Assembly: GCA_900169235.1 (NCBI GenBank)
Contig: FWCC01000315.1
Coordinates: 1 to 63,260 of the forward strand
Direction: 5' to 3'
Origin: Zarea fungicola
Taxonomy: Eukaryota; Ascomycota; Sordariomycetes; Hypocreales; Cordycipitaceae
Length of the DNA stretch: 63,260 bases
This document shows, piece by piece, positions 21,663 to 35,170 of this stretch; position 1 is the first letter of the stretch, and each line of letters starts with the position of its first letter. A program made the translations under genes and the position numbers. The notes beneath the pieces are model-generated. The model was not told the origin of the DNA, searched no databases, and saw nothing but the letters and a program-made list of their open reading frames with translations.

Positions 21663-24600
21663 TGCCAAGGATTTCTCGCAATGGCAGAAAGGGAGGGGTG
21701 GTGAGGGGGAGGGGTTATCTGGCTATGGCTGTTACCAGTACTTTTGTGTCGTAAACGTTTTTCTCCAGTAAGTGGTTTCTGTGTTGTAGTTTCTGTACTC
21801 TGGTCTGTCACATATAGATCCGGGAACCCCAACCAGTTGTAGTGTAGGTCGGACTGGATATCAATGGATGAAAAGGAAACAGGGAAAAGGACAGAAAAGA
21901 ACTTGAATGGGAAGGTGTCCAACTTAAGAACTTAAAGGGTTCCCCCCAGTGTAGCACTCGCAACACCATGAAATGGAATCCATCCCGGCTTTAATCATGC
22001 GGTTGTGGGTAATTCTGGAGCGTTTCTGGGCACCGAAAATTTAAGCTTGCGCCGTCTTGTCTTGGCATGGAGCGAGTCAACTCCACGAGTACAAGGCGCT
22101 GGAAACTATGTGCCCATACAATACGCTGCCATCTTCCTTTTTTTATTGTTTTTATTTGCCATAGTGTCAAGGCTTGATGGTAATTGGTTTGGTTGTCCGC
22201 ATGTACCTACATGGCGCGGCTGTGACTGCGACACTCGACATGTTTATTTTGAAGCAGATGTAGATGTAGATGGAGAACGGCCAAGATGGAGGTCGTCTAG
22301 GCCAAAGGCCAAGTCTTGGCGTAGTCGCCCCAAATACATAGAGCCAAGACCAAACCTGGCACTCGCTAAGGAAAGGTCTGTCTCATGAATAATAGCGTCC
22401 ATGCTTTGTGCGCCGGTAGTTGTTCCAGGATTTTTTTACGTTTCTGTAGTGTAAGTGAGCTGCGGCGAGACAATCGAATCTCGTAACGCAGTTGAATCGG
22501 GTTGCTCCCGTGTCGGGACCGTGTTTCGGTGTTTCCTGAGTTTCAGTCTTTGATCCACCGGCATGTACCGTTCTGCGGGCAGGAGATCGAAAAATCGCCA
22601 CCGTGTCTCAACGTCGGCCAGCAACGGAAACTAACGTGTTAAACGAGGGTCTAGCTGGTAACGCTATGCCAGGGCTGCCGCTAACCCAGGCTTTAAACGT
22701 CATAGATAAGGTTCTGTCGCCTACCTCCGCCAATCTCATCTGCACCCCAAATGTCCCCGTACTGTCTCCGGGCCACCTCGAATCTGTTATGTCTCTGTGC
22801 TGCCATCTTTACCCCGTACTGTACTGTGCCTGGCTCGCTTACCTACGGATCTCTGACCACTGTACATTAGCCAACTCTCTACAGAATCTTCAGGGGCCAC
22901 AGAAGATTCGACAATAATTGAGCCGCCTTTAACGTGGACCAATGCCGTTTACATACCTAAGCACGAGCAAATATACCGGCCTTGCCACATAGAATACGTA
23001 GGACATACCTCAAACGTAAAGACTGACTAGATACAAAAAGGCACATCTGAACAGTGTGGCAGTGTCTGCACGCGAAAGAAAAAAAAAGAAGAAGAAGAAG
23101 ACCTCCGTCATCCTTGGCGACGCCCCGCTGCGTCAGTGAACGGTCTTGGCTTCTGGAAGGTCGCCCCAAACAATCTGGCCCAATGATCATCGCTCGCAAG
23201 CCAGCGTTCCTGTAACCTCCCGAATTAACTGGCCAGTTCGGCATGTTTATTTCTATAAAGTCAAGAATCCCCGCCAAGAAGTTCAAGTCATGCATGAACT
23301 GTTGTCCTGCGAATATTGGTTCTACATTGGTTTTCCCGTGCCTAGATTACAACGCATCTGCATCTGCGACGTACAACTTATCCTACGCACGAATGACATA
23401 GTTACGGTATACATTATATATCTTTCTTTTTCAGGCATTAGATACATCATTTCAATATCAGTATGGTACTAAATAGCTAGCCGATCTGGCTCAGCCTCTG
23501 TCATGTTCGGCTACCGGTTGCGGAAGGGAACAGGGGGTAGCCAGCCTCTGTCTAGAGAAAGCCAGCCGAACATCTCAACGTCCAGCAATCATTCTTTGGC
23601 CCAGTGCCTTCAATACAGGCTTTCATTTCGATTTCGTACAGCTTACTCTCTGGACTTGTCACATCATATTGACCACGTGCCTCGTTTCCTGGTTCAGACT
23701 GGCCAACTTGGCCTCAGCAAGAGCTTGCCCAGGAATGCTAGCGGCTTGGTATCCAGCCCGGCAAGTCAGGCCCGCACGGCTTCGCAAGGACCTTCAGCTA
23801 CTGCAGGGCAAGCTGCGCTAAGAAACTGTAAAGTCTGCACTGCATGTCAGAATGCAAACTGCCGCCCGTCTACCATGGTAGCTTCACATTTCACATTGCA
23901 GTTATTTCTGCATCTTCTTGTCTTTTCCCTGTATTAATTTTGGCTAATCGCTCCTGGGTATAGTAGGTTATTCAGGTGCAGCGACTCAATACACGAAGCT
24001 TGTTGCGCGGCTCGACAAGAACCGAACCAACTTGCCAACATTCAGCTTTGACATGAATAATTCCCAACTTTTCAAACTGCACCATCTTTCTTTATTTACC
24101 TGCCTACAAAGGATATATGTAGATCTATTCTTGAGAACAACCTCTTGGCACTACTTCATCCCCAAGCTTGCAATTGATTTCCTCGAATAGCGCACCAGGT
24201 TTTGTAGCAACACAGCCACTCGGCGCCCGTTTTCGGCAACACCGTCTCACTGAAATGGGCATGGCCTTTCGGCCTTTTCGCCCTGCCGCTTTTTGTCGCC
24301 ACTATTGCGTGAGTAAAGTTGACACTCTCATTGGTTCATCGGAAAACTGTGCGCCAGAAACGGCAAAGTGCCCGTTCTCCGGATCTGCTACCCTATACAC
24401 AGTGTAAATACAGTATCTACACTGTAATCACGACTCGGGAACGCGAGTACATTGATAGAACGCTTCAAATGACCGCTTTTTGTGATGATAATAAGAGAGA
24501 AGGAACCTGAAAACTTGAATTACTGTAGAAGCGTGTGTCCATGATGCATTGCCATGGCGGAAAGCGTATGGCGCGTCGCCGGGGATGCTCGGCATCTGCA

Positions 24601-24829
24601 GCTTCTGCATGCACAGTCTAATTTTTTCCTGCATGCGCCAGCCTCCAAGCTTGAGCTGCTTTCAAATCCCATTGCGTCCAACAAAGGTACAAGCGACAGC
24701 CAACACCCCGTGGTGCAAGCTTTTTAAACCAAAGAAACAGTAGCCTGTCCTGATTGCGAATATTTTGAAAAGAATCATTTGGCATCTTCAGCGTGCGGCC
24801 GTTGCCAAAACTCACCCCCACCATCCATA
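21663..24829. other. Long gene-free divergent promoter region, 3.2 kb
   Basis: Lies between the sodium pump and the divergent SET-methyltransferase gene. Several ORFs of 60-144 codons occur on both strands but lack motifs, splice logic or consistent composition. A purine run near 23084-23101 is present. I see no RNA gene. Confidence 0.5.
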
Positions 24830-26537
24830 ATGGCTGGCTCATTTGACGAGCTCACAGCTCGCTTCCTCAGCTGGTTCAAGCAGCTCCCTGGCGCCACCTT
24901 TTCCGATGCGATTGCCATTCAAGATTTCCGAAGCCGAAAGGCTGGTCGTGGAATAAGTGAGTCGCCTCCGTCCGTTACATGTAACCCGTTAACAATCAAT
25001 AATGCCTCTCTCACTCACTCCAAGTAATACTTATACTGATGAAAATTCTCTCAAAAGTCGCTCTGCAAGACATCCCCGCTGAGACGGTCCTCTTCACCAT
25101 CCCCCGCCCCAGCATCATCAACACGGAGACGTCCGCCCTGCGCACCAAGCTACCCCATCTATTCTCCGAGCAGGGCATCATCATCGCGCCGGGCAAGGCC
25201 GACGACGACGACGCCTCGGCGGAGCAGCTCGACGCCTGGACCTCGCTCATCCTCATCCTCATCTACGAGCACCTCCTCGGCGAGGCCTCCGCATGGAAGC
25301 CGTACCTGGACGTCCTGCCCGCCACCTTTGACACGCCCATGTTCTGGAGCGCCGACGAGCAGGGGGTGCTGCAGGCCAGCGCGACGGTGGGCAAGATTGG
25401 CCGCGAGGCCGCGGAGAACATGTTCCGCGGCATCCTGCTGCCCATCATCCGGCAGCACGGCGGGGACGTCTTTGCCAGCAGCGAGGCGCTGAGCGACGAG
25501 GCGCTGGTCGGGCTGGCGCACCGCATGGGGAGCACCATTATGGCGTACGCGTTTGACTTGGAGAATGAGGAGGATGAGGAGGAGGAGCAGGAGGAGGATG
25601 GGTGGGTGGAGGATCGTGATGGCAAGGCGATGATGGGAATGGTGCCCATGGCGGACATCTTGAATGCGGATGCGGAGTTTAATGCAAGTATTGCCCGGAT
25701 GACCAAAATGAGATGGAAAAATGAAATGGAAAAATGAGACGAGATTTGCTAACAGAAAATTTGTCACAGGCACACGTCAACCACGGCGATAATCATCTCA
25801 CCGTCACCGCCCTCCGGCCGATTCGCGCCGGCGAGGAGATCCTCAACTACTACGGCCCGCATCCCAACTCGGAGCTCCTCCGCCGGTACGGCTATGTAAC
25901 GGAGCGCCACGCGCGCTATGATGTCGTCGAGATTCCCTGGGAAATGGTCGAGGCTGCGACCGTTTCGCAGCTCAGCCTGCCTCAGGAAGCCTGGGCCAAG
26001 GTGGTAAGTCTTAAACTTCCTACAACTATTCTACATCTTCTGCATCCAAAGTCAACAAGCCGCTAATCATACCTGTTAAAACAGCGCGGTCAACTCGACG
26101 AGGATGAAATCGAAGACACATTCGTCCTCGAGCGCGAATGCCCCGAAATCACCCCCGAGGGCCTCTTCCCCTCCTCCCCCGCCGCGCAATTCACCTCTTT
26201 GCCGTCCGATCTCCTGGAGCAGCTCAAGGAATTCCTCAAAGCCGTGCGCGACGTCGACCCGCGTCTCATCCCGGACAAGCGCAAGCGCGACGAGCTGCAG
26301 AGCGTCATTGTCGCGCGCGTCCTGCAGGCTTTGGAGGCGCAGTACCCGACGACGCTGGCGCAGGACGAGGAATTGCTGTCGCGCAGCGCCGCCGGTGACA
26401 AGGAACGCATGGCGATTGTGGTGCGCATGGGCGAGAAGAGGCTGCTGCAGGAGGCGCAGGCGTTTTTGGAGGCGCAGAGGCAAGAGGCCCTGCGGGATGG
26501 GAGCGCGAGTCCAGTGAAGAAGGCGAGGATTCAATAA
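24830..26537 (+). CDS. SET-domain protein lysine methyltransferase, Rkm/Rubisco-LSMT type
   Basis: Four exons: 24830-24956, 25058-25683, 25770-26003 and 26085-26537, 479 residues. Joins give RGIIALQDIPAETVLF, EFNAHVNHGDNHL and AWAKVRGQLDEDE. The second intron starts with GC (GCAAGT...GCTAAC...CACAG); only this choice keeps the SET frame. SET landmarks are GRGIIALQDIPAETVLFTIPR, MVPMADILNADAEFNAHV (the NADxxxN motif) and PIRAGEEILNYYGPH. The C-terminal helical Rubisco-LSMT substrate-binding domain follows. The closest known function is Rkm4-like monomethylation of a ribosomal protein lysine. An acidic insert (EDEEEEQEEDG) precedes the NAD motif, and a basic tail PVKKARIQ could be a nuclear localisation signal. 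Confidence 0.92.
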
Positions 26538-27118
26538 AAAAGAAACTTCGAAATTCAAAAAAAAAACACGAAAGAGAAGAATAAAAGGCCGGCATCTTCT
26601 GCCGCCCGTCATGACGACTTACGCAATATGCCTCTCTCAACAGAGGAAAATAAAAGACGGATTTTGGGCTGGATGTAATAGACAAAATACCCAGGTTCTA
26701 TCCCACTTATGGATTGAAAAGACATAACGAGGCAACTTATACCCTTGGACATGGAAACAGTCATCTTTATATAAATACAGAATTATTACTACATTTTGGT
26801 GTACGAAATAATTTGCCGTTGTGACTAAACTGCAATTATTTTTTATGAAATACAGAATCATTATTACATCTTGGTGTATCAAATCATTTGCTGTTGACTA
26901 GATACCGCATTTATATAAAATTTTAGGAATCAATCCGCCGTGAATGCCTTTATTGTCTATTTAATGTTGGTTCAGAAACCCAGCCCTGATTTTGCATAGC
27001 GAGATAACAACCATGGGGGTATACCCTTCCAACATGCAAACCAAATGGTAAGGGAATATTTTGTGGCTAAAATAAAATTTTGTCTCGTTTTAACTTTCTA
27101 ATGTACGTTGTTGCCGCT
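26538..27118. other. Convergent intergenic spacer, 581 bp
   Basis: AT-rich 3' flanks of two convergent genes. It contains a diverged tandem duplication (26778-26895, listed separately) and nothing coding. Confidence 0.5.
26778..26895. repeat. Diverged tandem duplication of about 73-bp period
   Basis: A block beginning CAGAATTATTACTACATTTT recurs 73 bp later as CAGAATCATTATTACATCTT, each followed by TTGGTGTA and AATxATTTGC(C/T)GTTG. Over about 45 aligned bases most differences are C/T transitions. Confidence 0.6.
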
Positions 27119-28674
27119 TTAGACGGCATCGGGTAGTCGGACATTGATGTCGCCAGATTGTGTTATGTATCGGACCCAAGGCAATGAGGGATATTGCAGC
27201 TAAGAACAAAATTAGTAAAACACGTATAGTATATGAGATAATCTTCTTGGCTTGAATACCTTTGGTTCTGTAATCTTGAGGTAGCGGACCTGGATACCAC
27301 TGGTGGTAAAGTAGGGAATCTCAAACTTGACTTGAATGGGCCTCTTGGCACCTTTGCTGCCACCGACACCACCCATGCTGCCGCCAAAGCCACCAGTCAT
27401 GCCACCACCAGTGTCGTCATCGCCGCGGACACTGGGCAGGCCCAGCTCGGCGCGCATCATAAACTCCTTATTGCCGCCAAACTGCTTAATCTTCCAGACA
27501 ATGGCGCTCTGCTCGGGGGCGTAGTGGACGGTGCCAATGTTGGTGCGGAAGCGGGGGGAGTCGGCGTCGTCGGGGACGGGGACGATAATCTCGACATTGT
27601 TGGCGGTGCTGCGGCGCTTGAACTGGGCGCGGGCCTTGAGCATGTACTCGATGCGGGAGCCCGAGTGGGACTCGACGACGCACTCGACCCAGATGAGGGG
27701 CTTGACGTGGGTGTTGAGGCGGTAGGACATGAGCTCAAACTCGCCGTCGGGAGGGATAAAGGAGATTGTGCGGTCGTTTTCGAAGCGGGCGAGGCGGACG
27801 CACTGGTGGAACTTGACGTCCTCCATCTCAATGGCCTTGCCGCGGGTGGTGCGGCCGGTCGTCTCAAACATGACCTTGTCGTTGAGGCCGAGGCGCAGCT
27901 CGGGCATGCCGCTGAGGTAGCACTTCATCTTGATGGCGCCGAGAATCTCGCTGCGGAGGACATTGCCGTTGGAGCCAATGAGCAGGTTGAGGCTCTCGAC
28001 GACGTCGAGGAAGACTTCGTTTTTGCGGTAGCGGATGCCCTCTGATCGCCAGGAGACGGCATTGGTGACTGCGATGGGTGGACGGGCCTGGATCTCGAGC
28101 TTATGCGACTCTTGTGTGATGTATTCTTGGAGAATCTTGGACTCGGTGGTCTGGGGGTAGCCAAAGTCCATCATTTCGTCGAGCAATTCGTAAATGACGA
28201 CAAAGTTGTCGCGGATGGACTCTTCCTCGAGGGCCTTGAAGTATTCGGTAAAGACCTCGACGACTTTGTGGAGGAAGAGGATGATTTCGGCGGCATTGGT
28301 GTTGCGCTTGGTGAGGGCGAGCAGGTAGAGGTTATTATGGCGGATATAGAGGTACTGGCCGTGTTAGACGGTACATTTTATGTGTGCAGCGGGCGGCAGG
28401 GCGGCAGACGTACGTTGATGCCTTCGTGTGAGAAGCAAGGCGGCACAGCAGAGGATTCTTCCTCCGCTTCGGAGAGGAGGATGGGAAACTTTTCTACTGC
28501 GGACATGGGAATGTCACCACGGTAGTTGCGAGCCAAAAGGGTCTATTTGGAGGGAGAGCATAACAGAACACCAGGTTAGCAATCGTGGCCGGGCACAACA
28601 AGGTCGCCGAGTGATGGCCAAGGTAGAGTGCATACCTTGCCCTTGAGGTCGAGGAAAAAGAGTGCCGACGCCAT
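27119..28674 (-). CDS. apm1: AP-1 clathrin adaptor complex medium (mu) subunit
   Basis: Four exons: 28674-28636, 28542-28414, 28354-27260 and 27199-27119, 447 residues, the usual mu1 length. The short first exon encodes MASALFFLDLKGK; joins read KGKTLLARNYRGD and GINYLYIRHNN, and the last exon ends WVRYITQSGDINVRLPDAV. Residues 1-140 form the longin-like adaptor domain; about 160-447 is the mu-homology domain that binds Yxx-phi cargo signals (VSWRSEGIRYRKNEVFLDVVE). A Gly/Met-rich loop (GGGMTGGFGGSMGGVGG) lies in the mu-homology domain. Role: clathrin-coated vesicle sorting between trans-Golgi and endosomes. The family call is firm; mu1 over mu2 rests on overall likeness. Confidence 0.95.
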
Positions 28675-31600
28675 GGTGATGGGCGCGTGCGTGTGTGAAT
28701 GTGTATGGCGAGGGGCAGCGGGGAGGAGCTGCTACTGCGGTGAGAAGGACCAGAGGGATTGGAATTGGTGTGATGCCAGCCTCATGCAGTGGTGTATACT
28801 GCAGAGCTACAATGGCGCAGAGGGAGAGTAGGCGGACGGCGTAACGCTAGCCTGTGGTGGTTGTGGTGGTTGTGATGAAATGGCCTGTTGGATGAAGCTG
28901 AAATTTGGCATCTACCTAGATCCAGACCAGGCAGACAGGGATCGAGCTGGCGGTGGTGCTTGATTGCGACGGGCCAGCAGGAGGTGTGGCATCATTGGAC
29001 GGCAAAACCGCGGGGCAACATCAAGTCCCATTTACCTACCCTGGAGAAGATAATGGCGGCCAAAGTTGAGATGAGTTGAGTCACGTGCTGTTAAATGTCC
29101 AAAGTGGATAGCTCTGGTGGCACAAAACTCTTTGCAACGGCCACTGTTTTTTCTGCTTTTCTCTTCTCCTCAACGCACCCTCTAGACAGTGCTGCTCTTC
29201 TGGCCTGTTCCTGCTCGGCTTTCTGCCATGGTGGGATCACAGGTTGTGGATGAAGTCGCGATTTCGTGGTGCGGAGAGGGATTTTGGAGCCATAAGAACT
29301 GGCCGAGCATTTATCTGGTTGCTTGGGCGGTGTCAGAGGCGCCAGACATTTTTATTATTTTTTTTTACTTTGGGACATTTACCGTTCTAAACATGAAAGG
29401 GCTCTGCGCACGTAGTGTATTAAACTGCTACTTGTAGAGGCCGTCTTTTGCTAGCTTGATCTGGTCGTGGTATTGCCTATACTCCCCGTATAATGCTGCC
29501 ACGCCTATTGAACCTGCGCAAGCCAATTGAAGCAGTAACCAACTTGGCTGGCCATCCGAGGAAATCGTTGGCCGGCCCGGATTATCCGAGCCGCGTTTTA
29601 GTGGTCTTTTCTCAACAGTTTGACCATGACACCATGTTGTGCTGCAGAGTACAAAGGACCAGTATGCCGACGCACGAGGGTGGCGTGCCATCATGTGATG
29701 GGTACTGGCAATCCAGGGACCACGGGCAACGGACTGAGGACGAGTTTGTCTAGCAACGATGCCGTCGGGCACGGGCAGATTAGAGCGGCATTTGGATTTG
29801 TACCAGTAGGGAAATGTCCACTTGAATTTGCGTCTTACCGTATTATGCGAGGGCGATAGCGGGACTCGAGTATGGAAATGTGGCTACCTTGTACGTAGTA
29901 ATCAAGCTTATCACTGTATTTCATCTGCCCATGTTGCAATGTACATAGTATGTATGTAATGACGGGACATGCGACTTGCGGGGTTAATCCATGTTGATAA
30001 GGCGAGCAATTAATTTAAAGACAGAGTCTTGTCGTGTAGGTACACGTGGGGAGACACGGACAAGCCACCAGATTGCGGAGGATGCGGAGGATTATGCGAG
30101 TCTCCAATATGCACGATTACATATTACCAGTATTTCATCGGCAGTCTGCTCACTGTACTGGTAAGTAGCCTCTCTGCACCAGTTGGCAGTAACAGTAGTT
30201 GCTAGAGTTCAAAGTAAACGTGCGCATTCTGGCCAAAGTTGCCTAACCCATGGAGAGTGCAGTGGCCCACTGAGACACGCCCACTTGGAGCCGTAGTTGG
30301 TACCTGGTACAAAGGCCAACAGTAATTTTGGTAGAAAGCCGCAAAGATGATGGGGTGAAGCAGACATGACCATGTACCATCTACATGCCTGTCCAGGCAT
30401 CACATGTGATTGCATGTGCAAGGGCCAGGGGGAGGATGTGGCGCCCAACCATCCTGAACGCGAATCAGAATTTGGTCAGCAGAGTTCAACACCAGATGAA
30501 GGCTATTTATTAATAGCATTGGGTTTTATAAAAGTTGATTTTGTATTTCGATGATTTGAGAATGAACGCATTTTGTGGTAGTAGTGGCCTTTAAGTAAGG
30601 AGTACCGTACAGATTACCAGTACATGTCCAGTCCAGGCATGTATGGTACAGATCCAACACCACTGTACGCAGGGACTCACTAGCCACAGCGGCTACGTCT
30701 GCATTTAATCTTGGATGGGTTGGATGGGGACAATCAGCAATGGCTGCATGATCGACATGATCAAGTTGAATGTCCATCTTGTCATCAATGATGATCTAGA
30801 ACAATCACATAGGCTGTAAAAGTATTCCGTATCAGTACTCCGTAGAAGAGTAGCATCTACTTGTCTCGTATCTTGCACTGGTCAGCCACAAGCCAAGACA
30901 AGACAAACAACCCCCCACGACAGTCCGCTATCAATTCACAAAACAAGTTGAATCAATGTGTTTGGGCCGCCAAGGCCGGTGGTAGGCAGGCACACCACAC
31001 CACAAACCACAAATGCCCGTGATATTACCAGCTTGCCAGCTTGCCATTGCCAGCCAAGTGCGTGTTGTGCATGTGCTAGAGGGTGGGGGTCCGTGTCGAG
31101 GTGGTTGCGTGCACGGCTGGGGCAAGAAAATGCCCATGCAAATAAAGATGTGCTTGGATCTTGTTGAGCGTCTTGATGTCTTGATTGGTGATGCAGGCAA
31201 CGCTGTCCATCCTGCCAGGTTTCATAATTTCCCGCGGACGTGGGCGAGTCGACGTGGTTCAAGTACTCGCTACATGATGGACCATGTATTCAACGTCTGC
31301 TTGCCCAGTTTGTTCTGTTCGCCCAGCCTGTGACGCCTAGCTCACGCCGCTAGACCCGCCGGGTATCCCACCAAATGCAGCCACGGGGTTGGAGGCTGAT
31401 GGAAGTTGGGGAGAGTTGATGGTGGGATGTGGTTAGGACTAGAAGCAAGCACATATTAATTAATTTGCATATTGGGACATGACTGGCTAAAGGCAGACAG
31501 ACGTAGAGGTTAATGTGATGCAGAAAGGGAGCAGGTAGGTATTAGAATGGCCTTTGCAGTCAAGTTGTCTGAATAACAATAGACAATCTGTACCTGGTAA

Positions 31601-32311
31601 AAAGGTACTCCATACTTCGGCGCAGTCTTGGTCCGCCCCAACAAATATGCATCCTCGTGACAGCACTTATTACTGGCCAGTGGCCACGGCTCGCAGGCTT
31701 TGCCGCTGTGCGACCGACAGAGGTGACAGGGCATGTCCGGGGAGTCGAGGCCCTGTAATCTACCCATGCAACCACTGTAGACGCTAGACAGCCCCCTGGC
31801 GCCGCTCGCACCTCGACGCCCTCCATTGCTTGCCCGCCCGCCAACCGCTTCAGCTACCCACTGCCTCACCTTTCTCTACCCGGATCGTCATGCCCATCCA
31901 GGCGCTACCTATCGAGTACTGGTATCCCCCGGTATTTACTTCCTGTATCTGTACAGTCCTGGCTGCTGCTGTCTTGTCAGGCTTGCCTTGTTTGGTCGGG
32001 CAACTGACTCTTTTTTAGAATTGTTTGTCATTTATCCGACTTTGCCTGGCTCCCCCGCTCGCCCTCCTCCTGACCATGTCTGGCTGTATTTCTATCCCAT
32101 CCTCGTCTTGGTGATTTTTCCTCCATCAATCAAGTCTGGTTTCAAACAAATCGACACATCGACTGGCTCGAGCGGCCGCTTATCCTGCACCAGTTACAGA
32201 GTTTTTACCGTCGGGTCCCCTCACCAAGGCACAAGGTTAGGTTTAGCGGGCCTTGAGCTGGAAACTGCAATCGCACATGTCAGGACAGGCTGATCGTTAG
32301 CCGGCACCGCC
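28675..32311. other. Long gene-free region, 3.6 kb
   Basis: Divergent upstream space of the AP-1 mu gene and the opi1 gene. It holds short ORFs only. Pyrimidine-rich blocks near 31900-32150 just before opi1 suit a fungal promoter and 5' leader. No RNA gene recognised. Confidence 0.5.
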
Positions 32312-34369
32312 ATGCAACGGAATCACATGCTCGCCACTTCTGGTGGTGCTGCCACTGCGGGCGCTGAGAATCCTCACCATAACGTCGCCGCCAACGCCTG
32401 GACAAGCACCACCACCACCGACAGCACCACCGACAGGAGGACCCCCCAGGCTTCTGCTCTCCACGGCATGCACCATTACAATCACCACCACACTCCCACA
32501 CAACGCCATCCCCTCCCATTTCGTCCCGTCCATCCCACGACTCCTTTAAACCTGCCTCCCCCAAACTACACCCCTCCAGGTCCTGCCGCTGCCTCTTCTG
32601 CATCCTCCATGGGCAACCCAGCGCCTCCAGCCCCAGACTACTCCGCCAAGCTGCCGCCGCTGGCAAACCATGCCAACAACCGAAACCTCCCCTCGTTGAG
32701 CACAATCACTGGTCCCCAACACCCTCGCCATCCATCCGACATGTCTCTCGACCACTTCTCCCCCCCGCCCAGTCACAGCCATTGGTCTCCTCACGCCGGC
32801 ACCATGAGCTACAGGCAGCCGCCTCCTCAGCCTTCACGCGCCGAGAGCCCCGTCAACTTCGAGTTTGACGGTGCCAACAGCGTCGCCAGCGAAAAGGAAG
32901 GAACACCGACCAGCGTCACCCTCGATGATCCCGACGTGCGACTCGCCGCCGAAGCCCTTGGCGACCTCAGAGCCGGTATGCCCCCGCCTCCAGCACGCCC
33001 ATGCCCGCCTGCGACTGCGAATGCGAATGCATCTTGCCGCACATGGGGAATAATACACTAACAATGCCATCTAGACTTTGTCTCGTCGCCTCCCGATTCA
33101 TCAGGACCCATGAGTCCCCCTCCACAGAACATGGCAGTTGCTCTGCCCTCCTCCTCGACCCCCAAACCTTCCCGACCTCCTCGACCCGAGCCTCTGCTCC
33201 AGCTGCTCACGACCGCCCATCCTTTGATTGCCTCCACCGTCTCAAACTACCACAGTACAAAAAACTACTCGCCGAGATTCAAGTCGGGTGCCGAATATGT
33301 CGAGGGCTATCTCACACCGCTGGCAAAGACAGTCAACCGCACAGCACGAAGGACTGGTGTCGAAGGTGGTGTACGATGGTTCCTCGGTGGCCGTAGGCAC
33401 CCTGCCCCCACCTCGGAGCCCGAGTCGGCCAACAATTCCAAGAAGCGTCGCAAGGTAGGTACCGAGGCCGGTGATGAAGCCGACGATGCTGCCGGCTCTA
33501 CCGACACCTCGCCTCCTACTCCCAAGAGCGCCCGCCGCTCCTCTGTCAGCACCGTCGATACGCTGCCCGCCTATGACGAGCTGCGATCCCCAGCCTACAG
33601 CGAGACGGCTGGCCCCCCCGCTGCCCCCCAGAACCAGGCTTGGCAGACACGCCTGTTCATGTCCACCTCTGGCCTCAGCGTGGCCATGAGCGCAGAAAGC
33701 CTCAAGAGCCTCAAGTACTGCCTCAAGTGGCTGCGATGGACAAACGGCCGCATGGACAAGGCCATTGGCTCACTCAAGGACGCCATCGAAGAATACGAGA
33801 GTGCATGCAACACACAGGCCAGATTGGATCAAGGCCACGAAGCCGACAAGGACCTCGCCATGAACGGAACTGAAGGCGGCAGTGGCACCAAGACCCCAGA
33901 GGAAGCCCGCACCGAAATCGCCAACCGAATCCAGGTCATCAAGACGGACATTCTCAAGACACTGCAAGAAGTCACCACCACCGTTTCCAAGTATGCTGGC
34001 GGCACCCTGCCCGAGAATGCCAGAATTCTTGTTCGCCGCCATCTCACCAGCCTACCCCAGCGCTTCCGCCTTGCTACCATGAGTGACGCCAACGCCAACG
34101 CCAACGGCACAGAAGGCACCAAAGACAGCAATTCTGCGCTCCGCGATGGTGCGCAAAAGGTGCTGGTTCTCGCCAGGGAAGGTCTCGACATGGTCACCCA
34201 GATTACTGGTGTTCTCGACGGCACCATTGTCAGCGCCGAGGAGTGGTGTGAGCGCATGGGCAAGAAACGTGAGCCTGACCAGGGCGACGATGACATGATG
34301 GCCATGGACGAAAAGGCCCCGCTGCCAGCCATGGCCGAGACACCCAGCGCAGATGTCAAGATGGGTTAA
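32312..34369 (+). CDS. opi1: Opi1-family transcriptional regulator
   Basis: Two exons, 32312-32975 and 33075-34369, 652 residues. The 99-bp intron (GTATGC...ACTAAC...CTAG) joins LGDLRA to DFVSSPPDSSGP. The ATG has a good context (CCGCCATGC). The first 200 residues are low-complexity, rich in Pro, His, Ser and Thr. The conserved Opi1 domain starts at PLLQLLTTAHPLIASTVSNY, continues YSPRFKSGAEYVEGYLTPLAKTV and GVRWFLG, then a basic KKRRK nuclear signal. After a spacer come a helical block (LKYCLKWLRWTNGRMDKAI) and the C-terminal homology. In yeast Opi1 represses phospholipid-synthesis genes and senses phosphatidic acid at the ER; the target set in filamentous fungi is less clear. Confidence 0.93.
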
Positions 34370-35170
34370 AGGGAATACCGCGAAATAAAGGACGAAGAAG
34401 ACACAAAAAGCTGAAAAGAAAAGAAGCTGTATAAAAACTGCTACCCCCTAGAGAGAGAGATTGGGCAGCAAAAACGTCAGACGGGCCACCAGTACAGTAC
34501 AGAGAGGAAGAATGACGACAAAAGCTGGCCAGCCAGCGCCAAATGTGCCCTCACGGTGCACAAAGCTGGCAAAACGCTACAAGCTTGATTTACAAGAATC
34601 GCGCCGATCCAAATGGGATCTTTTTTTTTCTATTGTATCTTTTGAAGCACCAACGTGTGTGCGACTTTTTTTTTTTATTAGCTGAGCGCGATGGAATATC
34701 GGCTGGGAATATGATGACCTTCTTTTGAGTTTGGTCGTGTTGGAATGATACCTGGACTACGTCCGTTTTTTTTTCTTCATTTTGTTTATATTCTCCTTTG
34801 TTAGTGGCCAATTTCGATGCCGCCAGGGAATGGATTGGGAATTGGAATTGGAAAAATAAGGAGAGTAACAAGTCGTGCGTTTTATCCGGCTGTGACGAGG
34901 GAATTATCTTTTCTACGTGTTTTGGAAAATGGAGTTTGGGTTGTCTTTTCAATTTTCAATTTTTTGCGAATGGGTACAATATGGATGCTTTTCCTTTTTT
35001 TATGACTTGCACTATTGAGCCTTGTACAATGCAAACATCATCTTGAAACGAATACTATGACTATTGGTGAATTACGTGGTATATGGGATCAATAGACGAG
35101 AAGAGAAAGAGGAAGAAGAATGCAGAGAAAGCAGAGAAATCAGAGGAAGGAAAGCAAAGTGAGGACGCGG
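34370..35170. other. Convergent intergenic spacer, 801 bp
   Basis: 3' flanks of opi1 and of the GFA-domain gene. T-rich runs near 34621-34677 and 34766-34780; no coding support. Confidence 0.5.

Noticed and set aside
23503..23937. 144-codon frame in the long spacer upstream of the sodium pump
   Set aside because: No domain, no plausible splice partners, and composition like the surrounding noncoding DNA.
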